Shown: in pieces, positions 55,331 through 64,000 of the stretch
Position numbering within the stretch: the first letter of the stretch is position 1
How the letters are laid out: the number at the start of each line of letters is the position of its first letter
Assembly (NCBI GenBank): GCA_019358975.1
Contig: JAHHIL010000012.1
Location: forward strand, 54,382 to 118,381
Direction of reading: 5' to 3'
Length of the DNA stretch: 64,000 nt
DNA from: Trichocoleus desertorum ATA4-8-CV12
GTDB lineage: Bacteria; Cyanobacteriota; Cyanobacteriia; FACHB-46
Translations under genes and position numbers: made by a program
Notes under the pieces: generated by a model
Told to the model about the DNA's origin: nothing
What the model saw: the letters and a program-made list of their open reading frames with translations, nothing else
The model's database searches: none

Positions 55331-56467
55331 TTAGGGTTGCTTAGCGGGAAGACGAACGATGAATGTACTACCTTTGCCTAACTCCGATTCTAAATCAACC
55401 GTGCCTTGATGAGTTTCAATAATGCGACGAGACAGGTATAAACCCAAACCACTACCAGAGCGACGATGATGCCCTTGGCGAAAGCGCTCAAATAACATAG
55501 CCTGATCCTCGGCGGAGATCCCAGTTCCCGTATCTCTAACCGTAATAACGACCCAAGCTGGCGTACTGGCCGAAGCAGCAGGAGTCGAAGTCAAGCCAAC
55601 AGAGATATACCCACTGTCTGTAAACTTAAGGGCATTGCCGACTAAGTTGGTCAGGACACGATGCAACTCCAAGCGATCGCCCAAGACATAGCTAGCAGCA
55701 GGATCAGCAGGTTGTTCCTCTAAATCTAATTTCAGAGCTAGGTTTTTGTCTGCGGCTAGAGGGGCGAGTTCCTGAGTTACCTCTGTCACAAGTTCACGGA
55801 GATTGACAGGCGCAAACGAAAAGCTTTTTCGGCCTGCTTCTAGGCGATACACTTCTAGGAGCGTGTTCACCATTTGCAGCAAGTTCTGATTGCTGCGGGC
55901 CATCGTGATGAGCGCATCATTCATGTCTGGAGAAAGCTCCCCCAAGGCACCTTGGCGAAACAAACCCATCATGCGATCGGCAGCCACTAGGGGAGTACGG
56001 AGATCGTGGGCGAGGCGGGAGACAAAGTCTTCGCGTTGGCGAGCAATGTGGTCACGTTCGTCTACGCTGTGCTTGAGGCGAAGCAGCGATCGCACTCGTG
56101 CCAGCAACTCATCAAACTCAACAGGTTTGCGAATAAAATCGTCTGCACCTGTGTCCAAACCTTTGGCAACGCTGGGTTGGTCGTAGGCAGTAATTAACAA
56201 GATGGGAATGAAGGGTAGCTTCTCAGTGCCCCGAATCCGCCGCGTGACTTCGTAGCCGTCCATTCCCGGCATCATCACGTCCAGCAGAATTAAATCTGGC
56301 GGAAATTCATCAATCTTGGCTAAAGCTGCCATGCCACTATCGGCAATATCAACCTTGTAATCTTCCTCTTCTAGAATTGCCTGAATTAGAAATGAATTGT
56401 CAGCAGAATCATCAACAACGAGAATACGATCAATTTTAGTAGACTGGGCAAAAGGAGAGTTTTTCAT
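55331..56467 (-). CDS. Receiver-first histidine kinase (response regulator-HK)
   Basis: 378 residues. The N-terminal receiver (~15-130) has LVVDDSADN, the phospho-acceptor Asp in LILLDVMMPGMDG, and the Lys in FIRKPVEFDE. The kinase follows with the H box SRLAHDLRTPL, N box TNLVGNALKF, and DTGTGIS / GSGLGLYLS. There is no sensor or membrane segment, so signals must come from another kinase by phosphorelay. It is upstream of and probably co-transcribed with the aldehyde dehydrogenase. A terminator-like hairpin 60-80 bp upstream separates it from ureC. Confidence 0.9.
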   Translation of the reverse strand: MKNSPFAQSTKIDRILVVDDSADNSFLIQAILEEEDYKVDIADSGMAALAKIDEFPPDLILLDVMMPGMDGYEVTRRIRGTEKLPFIPILLITAYDQPSVAKGLDTGADDFIRKPVEFDELLARVRSLLRLKHSVDERDHIARQREDFVSRLAHDLRTPLVAADRMMGLFRQGALGELSPDMNDALITMARSNQNLLQMVNTLLEVYRLEAGRKSFSFAPVNLRELVTEVTQELAPLAADKNLALKLDLEEQPADPAASYVLGDRLELHRVLTNLVGNALKFTDSGYISVGLTSTPAASASTPAWVVITVRDTGTGISAEDQAMLFERFRQGHHRRSGSGLGLYLSRRIIETHQGTVDLESELGKGSTFIVRLPAKQP

Positions 56468-56528
56468 GAATTAGAAGTGCAAATAAGGAGAGTTATTAAA
56501 AATTAGTTAAATTCTCTCATCTGGCTAG

Positions 56529-56549
56529 AAAAACACCTCTTTCGAGAGG
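56529..56549 (-). terminator. Possible terminator of the urease transcript
   Basis: On the minus strand CCTCT-CGAA-AGAGG is followed by TGTTTTT. It is ~307 bases beyond the ureC stop and before the receiver-kinase gene. The rest of 56550-56855 shows no gene. Confidence 0.55.
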
Positions 56550-56855
56550 AGGATTCTACTTTATTTAGCCACAAACTCAAGAGAATTACGTCTATCGGAG
56601 TGGATAAATCGGCTCTAGCACCCGAATCAATTTGATTCCATCAGCAAGCTACGGCATCAGGAAAAAAATAGTGATCTCTAACTTTAGACAGATCCCCTAT
56701 CCCTGACTCCAAGCAAGTTTTGCCCATAGCGACAATCGCTACCAGCGAATCATATGACCGAGCTAGCACCCTTTTCCTTGCTGCTATCCTACGGCAATTA
56801 GGTGCTGTTTAGCGATCGTACTTCTGCTTTAAACCAAAACCAATGCTCTATAGCC

Positions 56856-58565
56856 TTAGAACAAGAAGTAACGCTGAGCCATTGGTAGAACGGTGGCAGG
56901 TTCGCAGGTTAATAACTCGCCATCAGCCCGAACTTCATAGGTTTCTGGATCAACTTCAATGTGGGGCAGGAGGTCGTTGAGTTTGAGGTCGCGCTTGCTG
57001 AGTTGGCGGGTACCGGAAACTGCGATCGCAGGTTTTTGCAGTTTGAGTTGGGTGGGGACTCCTTGGCTCAGAGCAGCTTGAGAAATAAAGGTGAGGGAAG
57101 TGGCCGCGATCGCTCCACCAAAGCTGCCAAACATCGGACGCATGTGGACAGGCTGTGGAGTCGGAATACTGGCATTGGCATCGCCCATCTGTGCCCAGGC
57201 AATCATGCCACCTTTCACCACCACTTCTGGTTTCACCCCAAAGAAAGCGGGACGCCAGAGACAGAGATCGGCTAGTTTGCCTTCCTCAATGGACCCGACA
57301 TGAGCGGCGATGCCATGAGTGATGGCAGGGTTGATCGTGTACTTGGCAATGTAGCGCTTCGCTCGTAGGTTGTCATTGCGCTCAGAGTCTTCTGCCAGCG
57401 GCCCTCGTTGCACTTTCATCTTGTGGGCTGTCTGCCAAGTTCGGATGATTACTTCCCCCACTCGCCCCATTGCTTGAGAGTCGGAGGCAATCATACTGAA
57501 GGCTCCTAAATCATGCAGGATATCCTCAGCGGCGATCGTTTCCCGGCGGATGCGAGATTCGGCAAAGGCGACATCTTCTGGGATGCTGGGGTCGAGGTGA
57601 TGACAGACCATCAACATATCCAAATGTTCGTCTAAGGTATTGAGGGTGTAGGGACGAGTGGGATTGGTGGAGGAGGGCAGCACATTCGCTTCGCCACACA
57701 CCTTAATGATGTCCGGGGCGTGCCCACCCCCTGCGCCTTCGGTGTGATAGGTGTGAATCACTCGATTTTTGAAAGCGGCGATCGTATCTTCTACAAAGCC
57801 CGCTTCGTTCAGCGTATCGGTGTGGATGGCGACTTGAACATCATAGTCATCCGCCACGCTGAGGCAAGTATCGATTGTGGCAGGAGTTGTCCCCCAGTCC
57901 TCATGCAGCTTTAGACCCATTGTCCCTGCTTCCACTTGTTCCCGCAAGGCTTCCGGTTTGCTGCTGTTGCCTTTGCCCAGAAACCCTAAGTTCATCGGGA
58001 AAGCATCCGCAGCTTGCAACATCCGGTAGATGTTCCAGGGGCCAGGAGTGCAAGTGGTGGCGTTGGTGCCTGTCGCAGGGCCAGTGCCGCCGCCAATCAT
58101 GGTCGTAATGCCAGAGGCGATCGCAGTTTCGATTTGTTGAGGGCAAATGAAGTGAATGTGGCTATCGATGCCGCCTGCGGTGAGGATCATGCCTTCTCCC
58201 GCCAGCACTTCAGTTCCAGGGCCAATAATGATGTCTACATGGTCTTGAATGTAAGGGTTGCCCGCTTTCCCAATTTTGGCGATGCGACCGTCTTTAATCC
58301 CCACATCGGCTTTGACAATGCCCCACCAGTCCAGAATTAGCGCGTTGGTAATCACTAGATCCACAGCACCATCGGCATTGGTGATCGGAGATTGCCCCAT
58401 ACCATCCCGAATCACTTTACCGCCCCCAAACTTCACCTCATCTCCGTAGGTGGTGAAGTCTCGCTCCACTTCAATGATCAGCTCTGTATCCGCCAGTCGC
58501 ACGCGATCGCCTACTGTAGGTCCATAGGTTTCGGCATAAGCCCGGCGATCCATGCGATAGCTCAT
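56856..58565 (-). CDS. ureC: Urease subunit alpha
   Basis: 569 residues, the family length. Ni ligands include His136 and His138 (DSHIHF). The carbamylated bridging Lys219 is in GLKLHEDWG. The flap is [16 protein letters not shown], and the last ligand Asp is in [10 protein letters not shown]. Urease hydrolyses urea to ammonia and CO2 in the cytosol and needs UreD, UreE, UreF and UreG for Ni loading. ureD, A and B lie upstream on the same strand, but a glycosyltransferase gene separates ureB from ureC. No ureE, F or G is in the window. Confidence 0.97.
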   Translation of the reverse strand: MSYRMDRRAYAETYGPTVGDRVRLADTELIIEVERDFTTYGDEVKFGGGKVIRDGMGQSPITNADGAVDLVITNALILDWWGIVKADVGIKDGRIAKIGKAGNPYIQDHVDIIIGPGTEVLAGEGMILTAGGIDSHIHFICPQQIETAIASGITTMIGGGTGPATGTNATTCTPGPWNIYRMLQAADAFPMNLGFLGKGNSSKPEALREQVEAGTMGLKLHEDWGTTPATIDTCLSVADDYDVQVAIHTDTLNEAGFVEDTIAAFKNRVIHTYHTEGAGGGHAPDIIKVCGEANVLPSSTNPTRPYTLNTLDEHLDMLMVCHHLDPSIPEDVAFAESRIRRETIAAEDILHDLGAFSMIASDSQAMGRVGEVIIRTWQTAHKMKVQRGPLAEDSERNDNLRAKRYIAKYTINPAITHGIAAHVGSIEEGKLADLCLWRPAFFGVKPEVVVKGGMIAWAQMGDANASIPTPQPVHMRPMFGSFGGAIAATSLTFISQAALSQGVPTQLKLQKPAIAVSGTRQLSKRDLKLNDLLPHIEVDPETYEVRADGELLTCEPATVLPMAQRYFLF

Positions 58566-58664
58566 AATTCTAATCCTCTAAAGTAATCGTGATGTTTTAG
58601 CTGTTAATTATTTGGCCTGTACTTCATAGACTTAAAGGGCAATAGATTCTTTGACTACTACCTA

Positions 58665-59756
58665 TCACAAAAGCTCATCATGCCACTGTTGAGCAACTTT
58701 ATTCCAACCCCATGATGTCTTCATTGCCTTAACTTTTTCGCGCATTAATTCTTGCTTTTCAGGATTTTTAAGTAAATCAATCACCGCTTCTACAAAAGCT
58801 TTATCAACGACTGATGTTCCAGCACAGCCATCAATTTTAATTCCAGTCTGAATTGTTTCAGCAAGGGCTGCATAATTGGTTACTACAGGAATACAACCAC
58901 AAGCCTGTGCCTTTAGACCTGCAATACAGAAAACTTCAGGAAAATGACAGGGATAAACATAAATTCCTGATTTACAAAGCTCTTTGATTAATTGTATATG
59001 CCCTATCCTTCCATGTTCATATACATTTTTCTGTTGCAACAAGATTAATATCTGTTCCTTCCTTCCTTTTAATTGTGGAAATCTCTCAATCAATGGTGAT
59101 TGGGCGATCGCATCATAGGTTTCCCAACCATAAAAAAGATGTAATTCTGCATCAGGAACTTCTTTCAAAACATCTGACCACCGAGCTAAAAGATGCTCGA
59201 TTCCACGCAAATAATCACTGATATAGATCAACCGCTTAGGATTTCTGGCAATTCCACTGACATTAAAATCAGAAAGATTAATGCCATTCCTAGTTATAAG
59301 AACTTTATCTTCAGGAATCCAATCTGGTAGAAGAGATTTATGAAAGCGAGATAACACCAACAATTTGTCAAAGCTTGCTAAAAACTTACTGCGCTCTTGT
59401 TCGCCTACTTGAGTCAGAATTTGAGGATTATCATGCAGCCAGATAGCAGTTTTGTTTGCCTTAACCTTCATCGTCATGGGTTGCAGCCAACTGCGGTGGA
59501 AAATCAGGACATTAAAATGATCATGAGGATTAAATTTTTCAACCGCTTGATAGAGCACACCATTATGCTCTCCTTCCATATCACCGCATGAGTTGAAAAC
59601 AGTTACTTGATATCCTAGTTTCGCAAGTTCCTGTCCTAAGTAGATAACTGCCTCCTCACTACCGCCAACCCCTGTCTTCACAGAGGGAGGAGCCCAACTC
59701 TCCATACGAATTGGCAAGTTGGAATAAATTACAAGCGAATTATCTGGCCACTTCAT
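58665..59756 (-). CDS. Glycosyltransferase (GT-B/GT4-like) inserted in the urease operon
   Basis: 363 residues. It has the N-terminal GGSEEAVIYLGQELAKLGYQVTVF, ITRNGINLSDF, and the C-terminal nucleotide-sugar motif FPEVFCIAGLKAQACGCIPVVTN (E-x7-E-like). It is AT-richer than its neighbours, uses many A/T-ending codons, and has one HIP1 site (near 59104). The gaps are 130 bp to ureB and 99 bp to ureC. A dispersed repeat abuts its upstream side. Donor and acceptor are unknown; it has no obvious link to urea metabolism, so transfer or insertion is inferred. Confidence 0.82.
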   Translation of the reverse strand: MKWPDNSLVIYSNLPIRMESWAPPSVKTGVGGSEEAVIYLGQELAKLGYQVTVFNSCGDMEGEHNGVLYQAVEKFNPHDHFNVLIFHRSWLQPMTMKVKANKTAIWLHDNPQILTQVGEQERSKFLASFDKLLVLSRFHKSLLPDWIPEDKVLITRNGINLSDFNVSGIARNPKRLIYISDYLRGIEHLLARWSDVLKEVPDAELHLFYGWETYDAIAQSPLIERFPQLKGRKEQILILLQQKNVYEHGRIGHIQLIKELCKSGIYVYPCHFPEVFCIAGLKAQACGCIPVVTNYAALAETIQTGIKIDGCAGTSVVDKAFVEAVIDLLKNPEKQELMREKVKAMKTSWGWNKVAQQWHDELL

Positions 59757-59852
59757 AGGGATGCTCTTACATTGTGACGATTAAGCAGGGAAATCGTTGC
59801 TGGGTTGATATACTCCCTCGTCTAAGGAGAGAAGGGTTAAGCTTTTGTCTAT

Positions 59853-59893
59853 ATCTCTCCCTTCCCTGGAAGAAAAGGGCTGGGGGTTAGGTT
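59853..59893. repeat. Dispersed palindromic repeat at the end of ureB
   Basis: It contains CTCCCTTCCCT-GGAAGAAAAGGG and ends GGGGGTTAGGTTC. On the minus strand it reads ACCTAACCCCC, and that TAA is the ureB stop codon (59887-59889). It is the boundary between ureB and the glycosyltransferase segment. Confidence 0.75.
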
Positions 59894-60201
59894 CTATCTA
59901 GCTGGCCGTTGATTTTGGCATTAAAGCCGTAGACTTGGCGACTACCCACAAAGGGGACGAGTTCTACTTCTCGCTCATCTCCAGGTTCGAAGCGGACGGC
60001 GGTTCCGGCGGGAATATTCAGGCGCATCCCTCTGGCTTGTTCGCGATCGCAGCTCAGGGCAGCGTTGACTTCATAAAAATGGAAGTGAGACCCTACCTGG
60101 ATGGGGCGATCGCCTGTGTTGGCGACTGTGAGCTTAATTGTGGGGCGACCTGCGTTTAGCTCTATGTCTCCGTCTTCTACGAACAGTTCTCCTGGAATCA
60201 T
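59887..60201 (-). CDS. ureB: Urease subunit beta
   Basis: 104 residues. [64 protein letters not shown] are the family core motifs. It is the small structural subunit. The stop codon is contributed by the dispersed repeat, and the tail NGQLDRT has normal length. It starts 31 bp after ureA. Confidence 0.96.
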   Translation of the reverse strand: MIPGELFVEDGDIELNAGRPTIKLTVANTGDRPIQVGSHFHFYEVNAALSCDREQARGMRLNIPAGTAVRFEPGDEREVELVPFVGSRQVYGFNAKINGQLDRT

Positions 60202-60232
60202 CTTGATCTCCTTTTGTCTCAGCGAACCCGAT

Positions 60233-60535
60233 TTATCGAATGGGATTGTGGACGGTGACGAGTTTGGTGCCGTCGGGAAAGGTGGCTTCTACTTGCACTT
60301 CTGGAATCATTTCAGGTACGCCTTCCATGACATCTTCTATAGTCAAGAGGGTGGCACCGTAGCTCATTAGATCAGCCACACTACGACCGTCGCGGGCTCC
60401 TTCTAGGATGGCGGCTGAGAGGTAAGCGACTGCTTCCGGATGGTTCAGCTTTAAGCCTCTGGCCTTGCGGCGTTCTGCCAGCAATGCAGCGGTAAAAATC
60501 AGTAATTTATCTTTTTCTTGGGGTGATAGTTGCAT
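60233..60535 (-). CDS. ureA: Urease subunit gamma
   Basis: 100 residues, family length. [38 protein letters not shown] and [45 protein letters not shown] are typical. It starts 12 bp after the ureD stop and lies in the operon order D-A-B. Confidence 0.96.
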   Translation of the reverse strand: MQLSPQEKDKLLIFTAALLAERRKARGLKLNHPEAVAYLSAAILEGARDGRSVADLMSYGATLLTIEDVMEGVPEMIPEVQVEATFPDGTKLVTVHNPIR

Positions 60536-60547
60536 GCGATCTCCTGC

Positions 60548-61414
60548 TCAGATTTGCCAAACTCTAGGTGGACAAGCAGCACGACCCAGATAGAGCTGGC
60601 GTAAAAGTTGCCACACTTGCATAAACCAGCTACGAGCAGCTTGGGTAGAAGGCCCACGATAGCGACAGAGTAATCCTTCTGTGAGACGTGTGACTCCTGC
60701 TTCGCCTGGATACATTCCTGCTTGCCATAGCGATCGCGCTTGGGTGATTAGCTCTAGTTCTGCCGCTTTTCCTACCAAAGCAAAACTGGCAATCACCGGA
60801 TGTCCTGCTAAGCCATGAGGACTGTTAACAACCACTGAACTACCGGGAATCCATTGCGGATCAATCCATAACGGCTGATCTTGTCGCCAAACTTCAGTGC
60901 GCGATCGCCAGTTGCCGCTGAGGAATTGTTCGCCTCTAGCACTACGACCCAAGCGGGTGATCTCCCAACCGATCCAAGTTGCGCCAGGTGCCAGTTCTAC
61001 CCTTAGATTCTGTTGGTAGTTGGCCCCCTCAAACACGATCGTCTCTTGCGGAAACCATTCACAGCAAGCATCCTCGGCAATTTGAATCTGAGTAGTTTGT
61101 TGCGCGACTAAGCCGTTACTGCGGTAAATCTTGCTAGCGGCAGCACTAGTCAGCAAAGCGTGAGTTTGGGGTTGCAATCGACAATCCAGGGATAGGCGAT
61201 CGTCCCCCACAACACCGCCTGCTGTGTGTAAGAGGACGCAATGACAAACCTCTGGCCCTTCTGGATAAAACGGACGTTGTAGCTTCAGGGGGGCTTGACT
61301 GCGGCTATAGCTGAGATGGGTAGCGCGATCGCGAAAGGCAAATTCTAGCTCTAGGCTACCCTGCCACCCTGCACTCAAATTCAATTGCTTTCCAGTGGCA
61401 GCATCGGCAGTCAT
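60548..61414 (-). CDS. ureD: Urease accessory protein UreD
   Basis: 288 residues. HCVLLHTAGGVVGDDRLSLD, TSAAASKIYRS, the WFPQETIVFEGA motif and the C-terminal CRYRGPSTQAARSWFMQVWQLLR match UreD/UreH. It is the scaffold for Ni insertion together with UreF and UreG. It is the first gene of the urease operon. The histidine kinase gene ends 31 bp upstream, so read-through is possible. Confidence 0.95.
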   Translation of the reverse strand: MTADAATGKQLNLSAGWQGSLELEFAFRDRATHLSYSRSQAPLKLQRPFYPEGPEVCHCVLLHTAGGVVGDDRLSLDCRLQPQTHALLTSAAASKIYRSNGLVAQQTTQIQIAEDACCEWFPQETIVFEGANYQQNLRVELAPGATWIGWEITRLGRSARGEQFLSGNWRSRTEVWRQDQPLWIDPQWIPGSSVVVNSPHGLAGHPVIASFALVGKAAELELITQARSLWQAGMYPGEAGVTRLTEGLLCRYRGPSTQAARSWFMQVWQLLRQLYLGRAACPPRVWQI

Positions 61415-61445
61415 GCGGTGCTAAATCGAAACGGCTTAGCGAGAA

Positions 61446-63695
61446 TCATACTGCGATTGGCAAGGATGTGGCTGATTGGGGTAAATGAATCGTCACTTCT
61501 GTGCCTACTCCAGGAGTAGAGATGACGTGAATTTGGCCTTGGTGTCGTTCCAAGATTTGATAAGCCACGGTCAACCCTAGACCTGTACCTTTACCCACAG
61601 GTTTGGTCGTGAAGAACGGGTCAAATAACTTTTCTTGAATTTCTGGAGGAATGCCAGGGCCGTTGTCGCGGATGCTCACCTGTACCTGATCCGCTGGCAG
61701 CATTTGCGTCTGAATCACAATTTGCTTATCTGGGCAGGGAGAGCTTTCTAGCGCATCGATCGCGTTGCTCAAGAGATTCATAAAAACTTGGTTGAGTTGC
61801 CGAGGATAGCACTCCACTGGCGGTAGCTGGCCGTATTGCTTGATCACTTGAATCGAGTCTAGGCCATGCGCTTCCTCATGGAGGCGATGCTGCAAGATTA
61901 GCAAGGTACTGTCAATGCCCTCATGCAGATTGGCTGGTTTCATCTCCGCTTCGTCCAGCCGCGAGAAGTTGCGTAATGACAGAATGATTTGGCGAATGCG
62001 ATCGGCTCCTGTTCCCATCGAAGTGAGAATTTTGGGCAGATCTGTAGTGATGAAATCAAACTCGATCGCGTCTTTTTGTTGTTGGATTTCTGGATCGTGG
62101 TTATAGCGTTGGCTGTAGCGCTGTACCAGATCTAACAAATCGCGGCTGTAGCGGCTAATGTAGGGCAGATTGCCATAGATGAAGTTGATCGGGTTGTTGA
62201 TTTCATGGGCGACTCCCGCCACCAACTGCCCCAAACTGGACATCTTCTCGGTTTGAATTAACTGGGCTTGGGCTTTTTGCAAGTTGTGTAAAGCGATGCT
62301 GAGTTGGTCAGCTTTAGCGGTGACTTCGGTATTCAGCCGCTGCAATTGGTCATGGGCTTGCTGCAACTGTTGATGTTGTTGTCGCACTTCCTCGGTGCGC
62401 TCTTGCACTCGCTCTTCTAGAGTGTGCCGCGCCAACTCCAACTCTTCGGTGCGCTCGGCGACCCGTTGCTCTAGGTCATCAATCAAGGCTTTGAGCGAGT
62501 TAGCCATTTCTTGGTACGAACTAGCGAGTTGACCAATCTCACCGCCTGCGGTCATGCCTGGAATGGGACTGCTTAAATCTCCGGCGGCTAGAGTTTGGCT
62601 GCGTCCCGCTAGTTGCTTGATCGGTTGGCTAATTTGTTTGGCCAGTAAATGAGCGATCGCAATGGAGAGCAACGTTGCCAACCCTAACCCAGCCCAAAGC
62701 AAGCGATTGAGGGCTATGAGAGCTTGGCTAAAGTAGCCAGAAACAATCTGAATTTTGGCGATCGCGATAGGCCGATTCCCTGACATTAGCGGCGCATAAA
62801 CCGTGTTAAGTCCCGACTGAGGCTCGATGCGATAGATAGATTGGCCTTGACGGATATTCGGCAACACCTCGGTGGTGAAATGAGCGGCTTCCCAAGCATC
62901 TAGCTTCAGATCTCCATGACTCGCGACGACAGGCTCACCTTGAAGCGAGAACATCTTGAGCTTAGTCGTCGGTTGAGAAAACATCAGAAACTTCTGCAAC
63001 CAAGCTGCATCTAGCACTTGCCCCACCACTAAAGTGCCTGGTGAAGCGCCTTTGCCATCACTTGTATAGATAGGAGCGACAGACAACATCAACACTTGAC
63101 GCTGAGGTGTCAGCTTTTGAGCGGAATCTCCTTGAGCCTTAGGCGCTACATCGGTCTGAATTAAATCTTGAGTCGTTTTTCTGGTTTCAATTAAACGGCT
63201 GATGCGCTCTTGCACCGCAGCCAACTGTAGTTCTGCCCCCTGACTGCCCAAAACTTCCCCAGCTTGATTTGTGACTTTCACCGCATCTACGTCTGTGGAG
63301 AAAACCAATTGGTTACTGACTTCCTTAGCGATCCAGGCTCGATTGCGCTGTTGTACCGCATCGTACAAGTCAGTCCAGAAGGCGTAACCTGCGGCCAAAT
63401 CCTGCAATCCTTTGGCGCTAGCAGCGGTATAGCCTCGAAAGGCTTGGACTTGATCATTCAACCGCACTTTCTCCAAATCCTTAAGCGGCTGATGCCCAAA
63501 GTGCCAAGCAGCACCCACAAGAAAAATCACAGGAACTAAGGAGGCTCCAAAGGTAAACACCAAAATTTTGGGTTGGAGGTGACGCAACCCTCCTACCAAT
63601 TTGGCTTCAGCTTGTTTGAATCGAGAGAATAGCAATTTTCTTAGAGGTATTGCAGAATACTGCCGACCAACTGTTAACAAAAATCCACGACTCAC
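61446..63695 (-). CDS. Membrane histidine kinase with CHASE4-like sensor
   Basis: 749 residues. Two membrane helices (~45-63 and ~330-350) flank an extracytoplasmic CHASE4-like domain with GLQDLAAGYAFWTDLYDAVQ and VFSTDVDAVKVTNQAGEVLG. A HAMP domain (~353-405), a long coiled coil, and the kinase with VAHEINNP, an N box, DNGPGIP and GTGLGLTV follow. The kinase core is very similar to that of the phytochrome-type kinase at 43299-46655 ([33 protein letters not shown]). The two are therefore paralogues with different sensors. No receiver is fused. It lies 31 bp upstream of ureD; a urease link is a guess. Confidence 0.9.
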   Translation of the reverse strand: MSRGFLLTVGRQYSAIPLRKLLFSRFKQAEAKLVGGLRHLQPKILVFTFGASLVPVIFLVGAAWHFGHQPLKDLEKVRLNDQVQAFRGYTAASAKGLQDLAAGYAFWTDLYDAVQQRNRAWIAKEVSNQLVFSTDVDAVKVTNQAGEVLGSQGAELQLAAVQERISRLIETRKTTQDLIQTDVAPKAQGDSAQKLTPQRQVLMLSVAPIYTSDGKGASPGTLVVGQVLDAAWLQKFLMFSQPTTKLKMFSLQGEPVVASHGDLKLDAWEAAHFTTEVLPNIRQGQSIYRIEPQSGLNTVYAPLMSGNRPIAIAKIQIVSGYFSQALIALNRLLWAGLGLATLLSIAIAHLLAKQISQPIKQLAGRSQTLAAGDLSSPIPGMTAGGEIGQLASSYQEMANSLKALIDDLEQRVAERTEELELARHTLEERVQERTEEVRQQHQQLQQAHDQLQRLNTEVTAKADQLSIALHNLQKAQAQLIQTEKMSSLGQLVAGVAHEINNPINFIYGNLPYISRYSRDLLDLVQRYSQRYNHDPEIQQQKDAIEFDFITTDLPKILTSMGTGADRIRQIILSLRNFSRLDEAEMKPANLHEGIDSTLLILQHRLHEEAHGLDSIQVIKQYGQLPPVECYPRQLNQVFMNLLSNAIDALESSPCPDKQIVIQTQMLPADQVQVSIRDNGPGIPPEIQEKLFDPFFTTKPVGKGTGLGLTVAYQILERHQGQIHVISTPGVGTEVTIHLPQSATSLPIAV

Positions 63696-63774
63696 ACCTT
63701 GTACCTAAAACTTCACCCTGTTGAGAATCTGACCACGCAAGTCCTTGATGTTTCAGAACTTTCCGTCCACCAAG

Positions 63775-63845
63775 TTTTTTGGGATGGCTGGGAGCCTTGT
63801 CTCTTTAGAGCAAGGAGGAAAGCCGACTCAAGCGGCTTTAGCCGC
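63775..63845 (-). mobile_element. Right-end-like hairpins of an IS200/IS605-type element
   Basis: On the minus strand, just after the IscB stop, come GCGGC-TAAA-GCCGC and a second hairpin CCTTG(C)TCT-AA-AGACAAGG with one bulge. The sequence TTTCCTCCTTGCTC followed by CAAGGCTCCCAGCC is the usual style of cyanobacterial IS605-group ends. The outer boundary is not fixed. Confidence 0.5.
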
Positions 63846-64000
63846 CTAGAATCCATAGCTGTAACCATCAGCACGATGAATAACCTCCAGATATTGAGGA
63901 TGAACATCAAACACCTGTTTTCCAGAAAGTTTGAAGCTCGGCCTAGAACGAACGCTGATGCGCCCAACCCATTGACCTGTGTATTTCCCAGATGGGATAA
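63846..64000 (-). CDS. iscB: IscB-like RNA-guided nuclease, C-terminal end only
   Basis: The coding frame runs from the right edge (codon at 63996-63998) to TAG at 63846-63848, giving the last 50 residues. GQWVGRISVRSRPSFKL, DVHPQYLEVIHRADGYSY is the pattern of the IscB C-terminus (GRVAVR...SF...HRADGYSY). The conserved RRXRR, RuvC and HNH parts lie outside the window, so completeness and activity are unknown. IscB is the OMEGA-family ancestor of Cas9 and is carried by IS200/IS605-type elements. The shadow frame 63713-63967 on the same strand is not the gene. Confidence 0.7.
   Translation of the reverse strand, partial: IPSGKYTGQWVGRISVRSRPSFKLSGKQVFDVHPQYLEVIHRADGYSYGF

Noticed and set aside
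63713..63967. 84-residue minus-strand ORF at the right edge
   Set aside because: It is a different frame of the same strand as the IscB tail. The IscB frame matches a known C-terminal pattern and this frame does not.
1..64000. CRISPR array
   Set aside because: No regularly spaced direct repeats with unique spacers were seen; the 138-bp array is coding and contiguous.

Overview
The window is chromosomal DNA from a cyanobacterium. The palindrome GCGATCGC (HIP1) recurs throughout, as is typical of many cyanobacteria. The gene content agrees: a group 2 sigma factor, CHAT-domain TPR proteins, a phytochrome/cyanobacteriochrome histidine kinase, a pseudo-caspase, and an FHA protein coupled to a lipoprotein. 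A filamentous or Leptolyngbya-like lineage is plausible but not proven. No rRNA, tRNA or CRISPR array was found.

Layout. 1-4.9 kb: the C-terminal part of an SbcC-like SMC nuclease subunit, a convergent sbcD, and a HIP1-free coiled-coil/CHAT gene wedged between them. 4.9-11.2 kb: a secreted protein, a group 2 sigma factor, a HerA-like ATPase, a small membrane-anchored protein and a GST-like protein, with several clear terminators and one structured, possibly RNA-encoding stretch (7199-7315). 11.5-14.1 kb: a secreted Met/Asn/Ser-rich protein, a membrane protein and a CysQ-like phosphatase. 14.1-22.8 kb: a minus-strand cluster of exported proteins: TPR-CHAT, a seven-bladed WD40 protein 3 bp downstream, and a TPS-TPR-CHAT fusion. 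23.1-30.4 kb: a plus-strand run of a membrane protein, lipoprotein, FHA/zinc-ribbon protein and surface-glycan genes (GT-B, GT2, flippase-like, GT-C-like). 30.4-35.7 kb: a VanX-like dipeptidase, receiver protein, thioredoxin-like protein, pyrH-frr and a geranylgeranyl-reductase-family flavoprotein. 35.7-42.5 kb: the widespread RDD / SpoIIM / DUF58 / MoxR / DUF4350 / DUF4129 cluster. 42.6-51.2 kb: a NADAR protein, a large bilin-type histidine kinase, a pseudo-caspase and a Gly/Thr repeat protein. 51.2-56.5 kb: a decayed IS200/IS605-type element, rpmF, a sulfite-oxidase-fold protein, an AbiEii-like nucleotidyltransferase with a small partner, an aldehyde dehydrogenase and a receiver-kinase. 56.5-61.4 kb: urease genes ureD-ureA-ureB, then a foreign-looking glycosyltransferase, then ureC. 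61.4-64 kb: a CHASE4-like histidine kinase and the C-terminal end of an IscB-like RNA-guided nuclease gene running off the right edge.

Most notable: (i) a histidine kinase that joins a Cph2-type (knotless) phytochrome module to two DXCF cyanobacteriochrome GAF domains; (ii) the CHAT/WD40/TPS-CHAT cluster of exported caspase-like proteins; (iii) a palindromic dispersed repeat that sits in frame twice inside one glycosyltransferase and supplies the stop codon of two other genes; (iv) mobile-element traces (IscB tail, paired IS605-type hairpins) and the interrupted urease operon; (v) candidate defence or toxin genes (CHAT between sbcC and sbcD, AbiEii-like pair). All functional calls come from motif reading alone; no database search was run.
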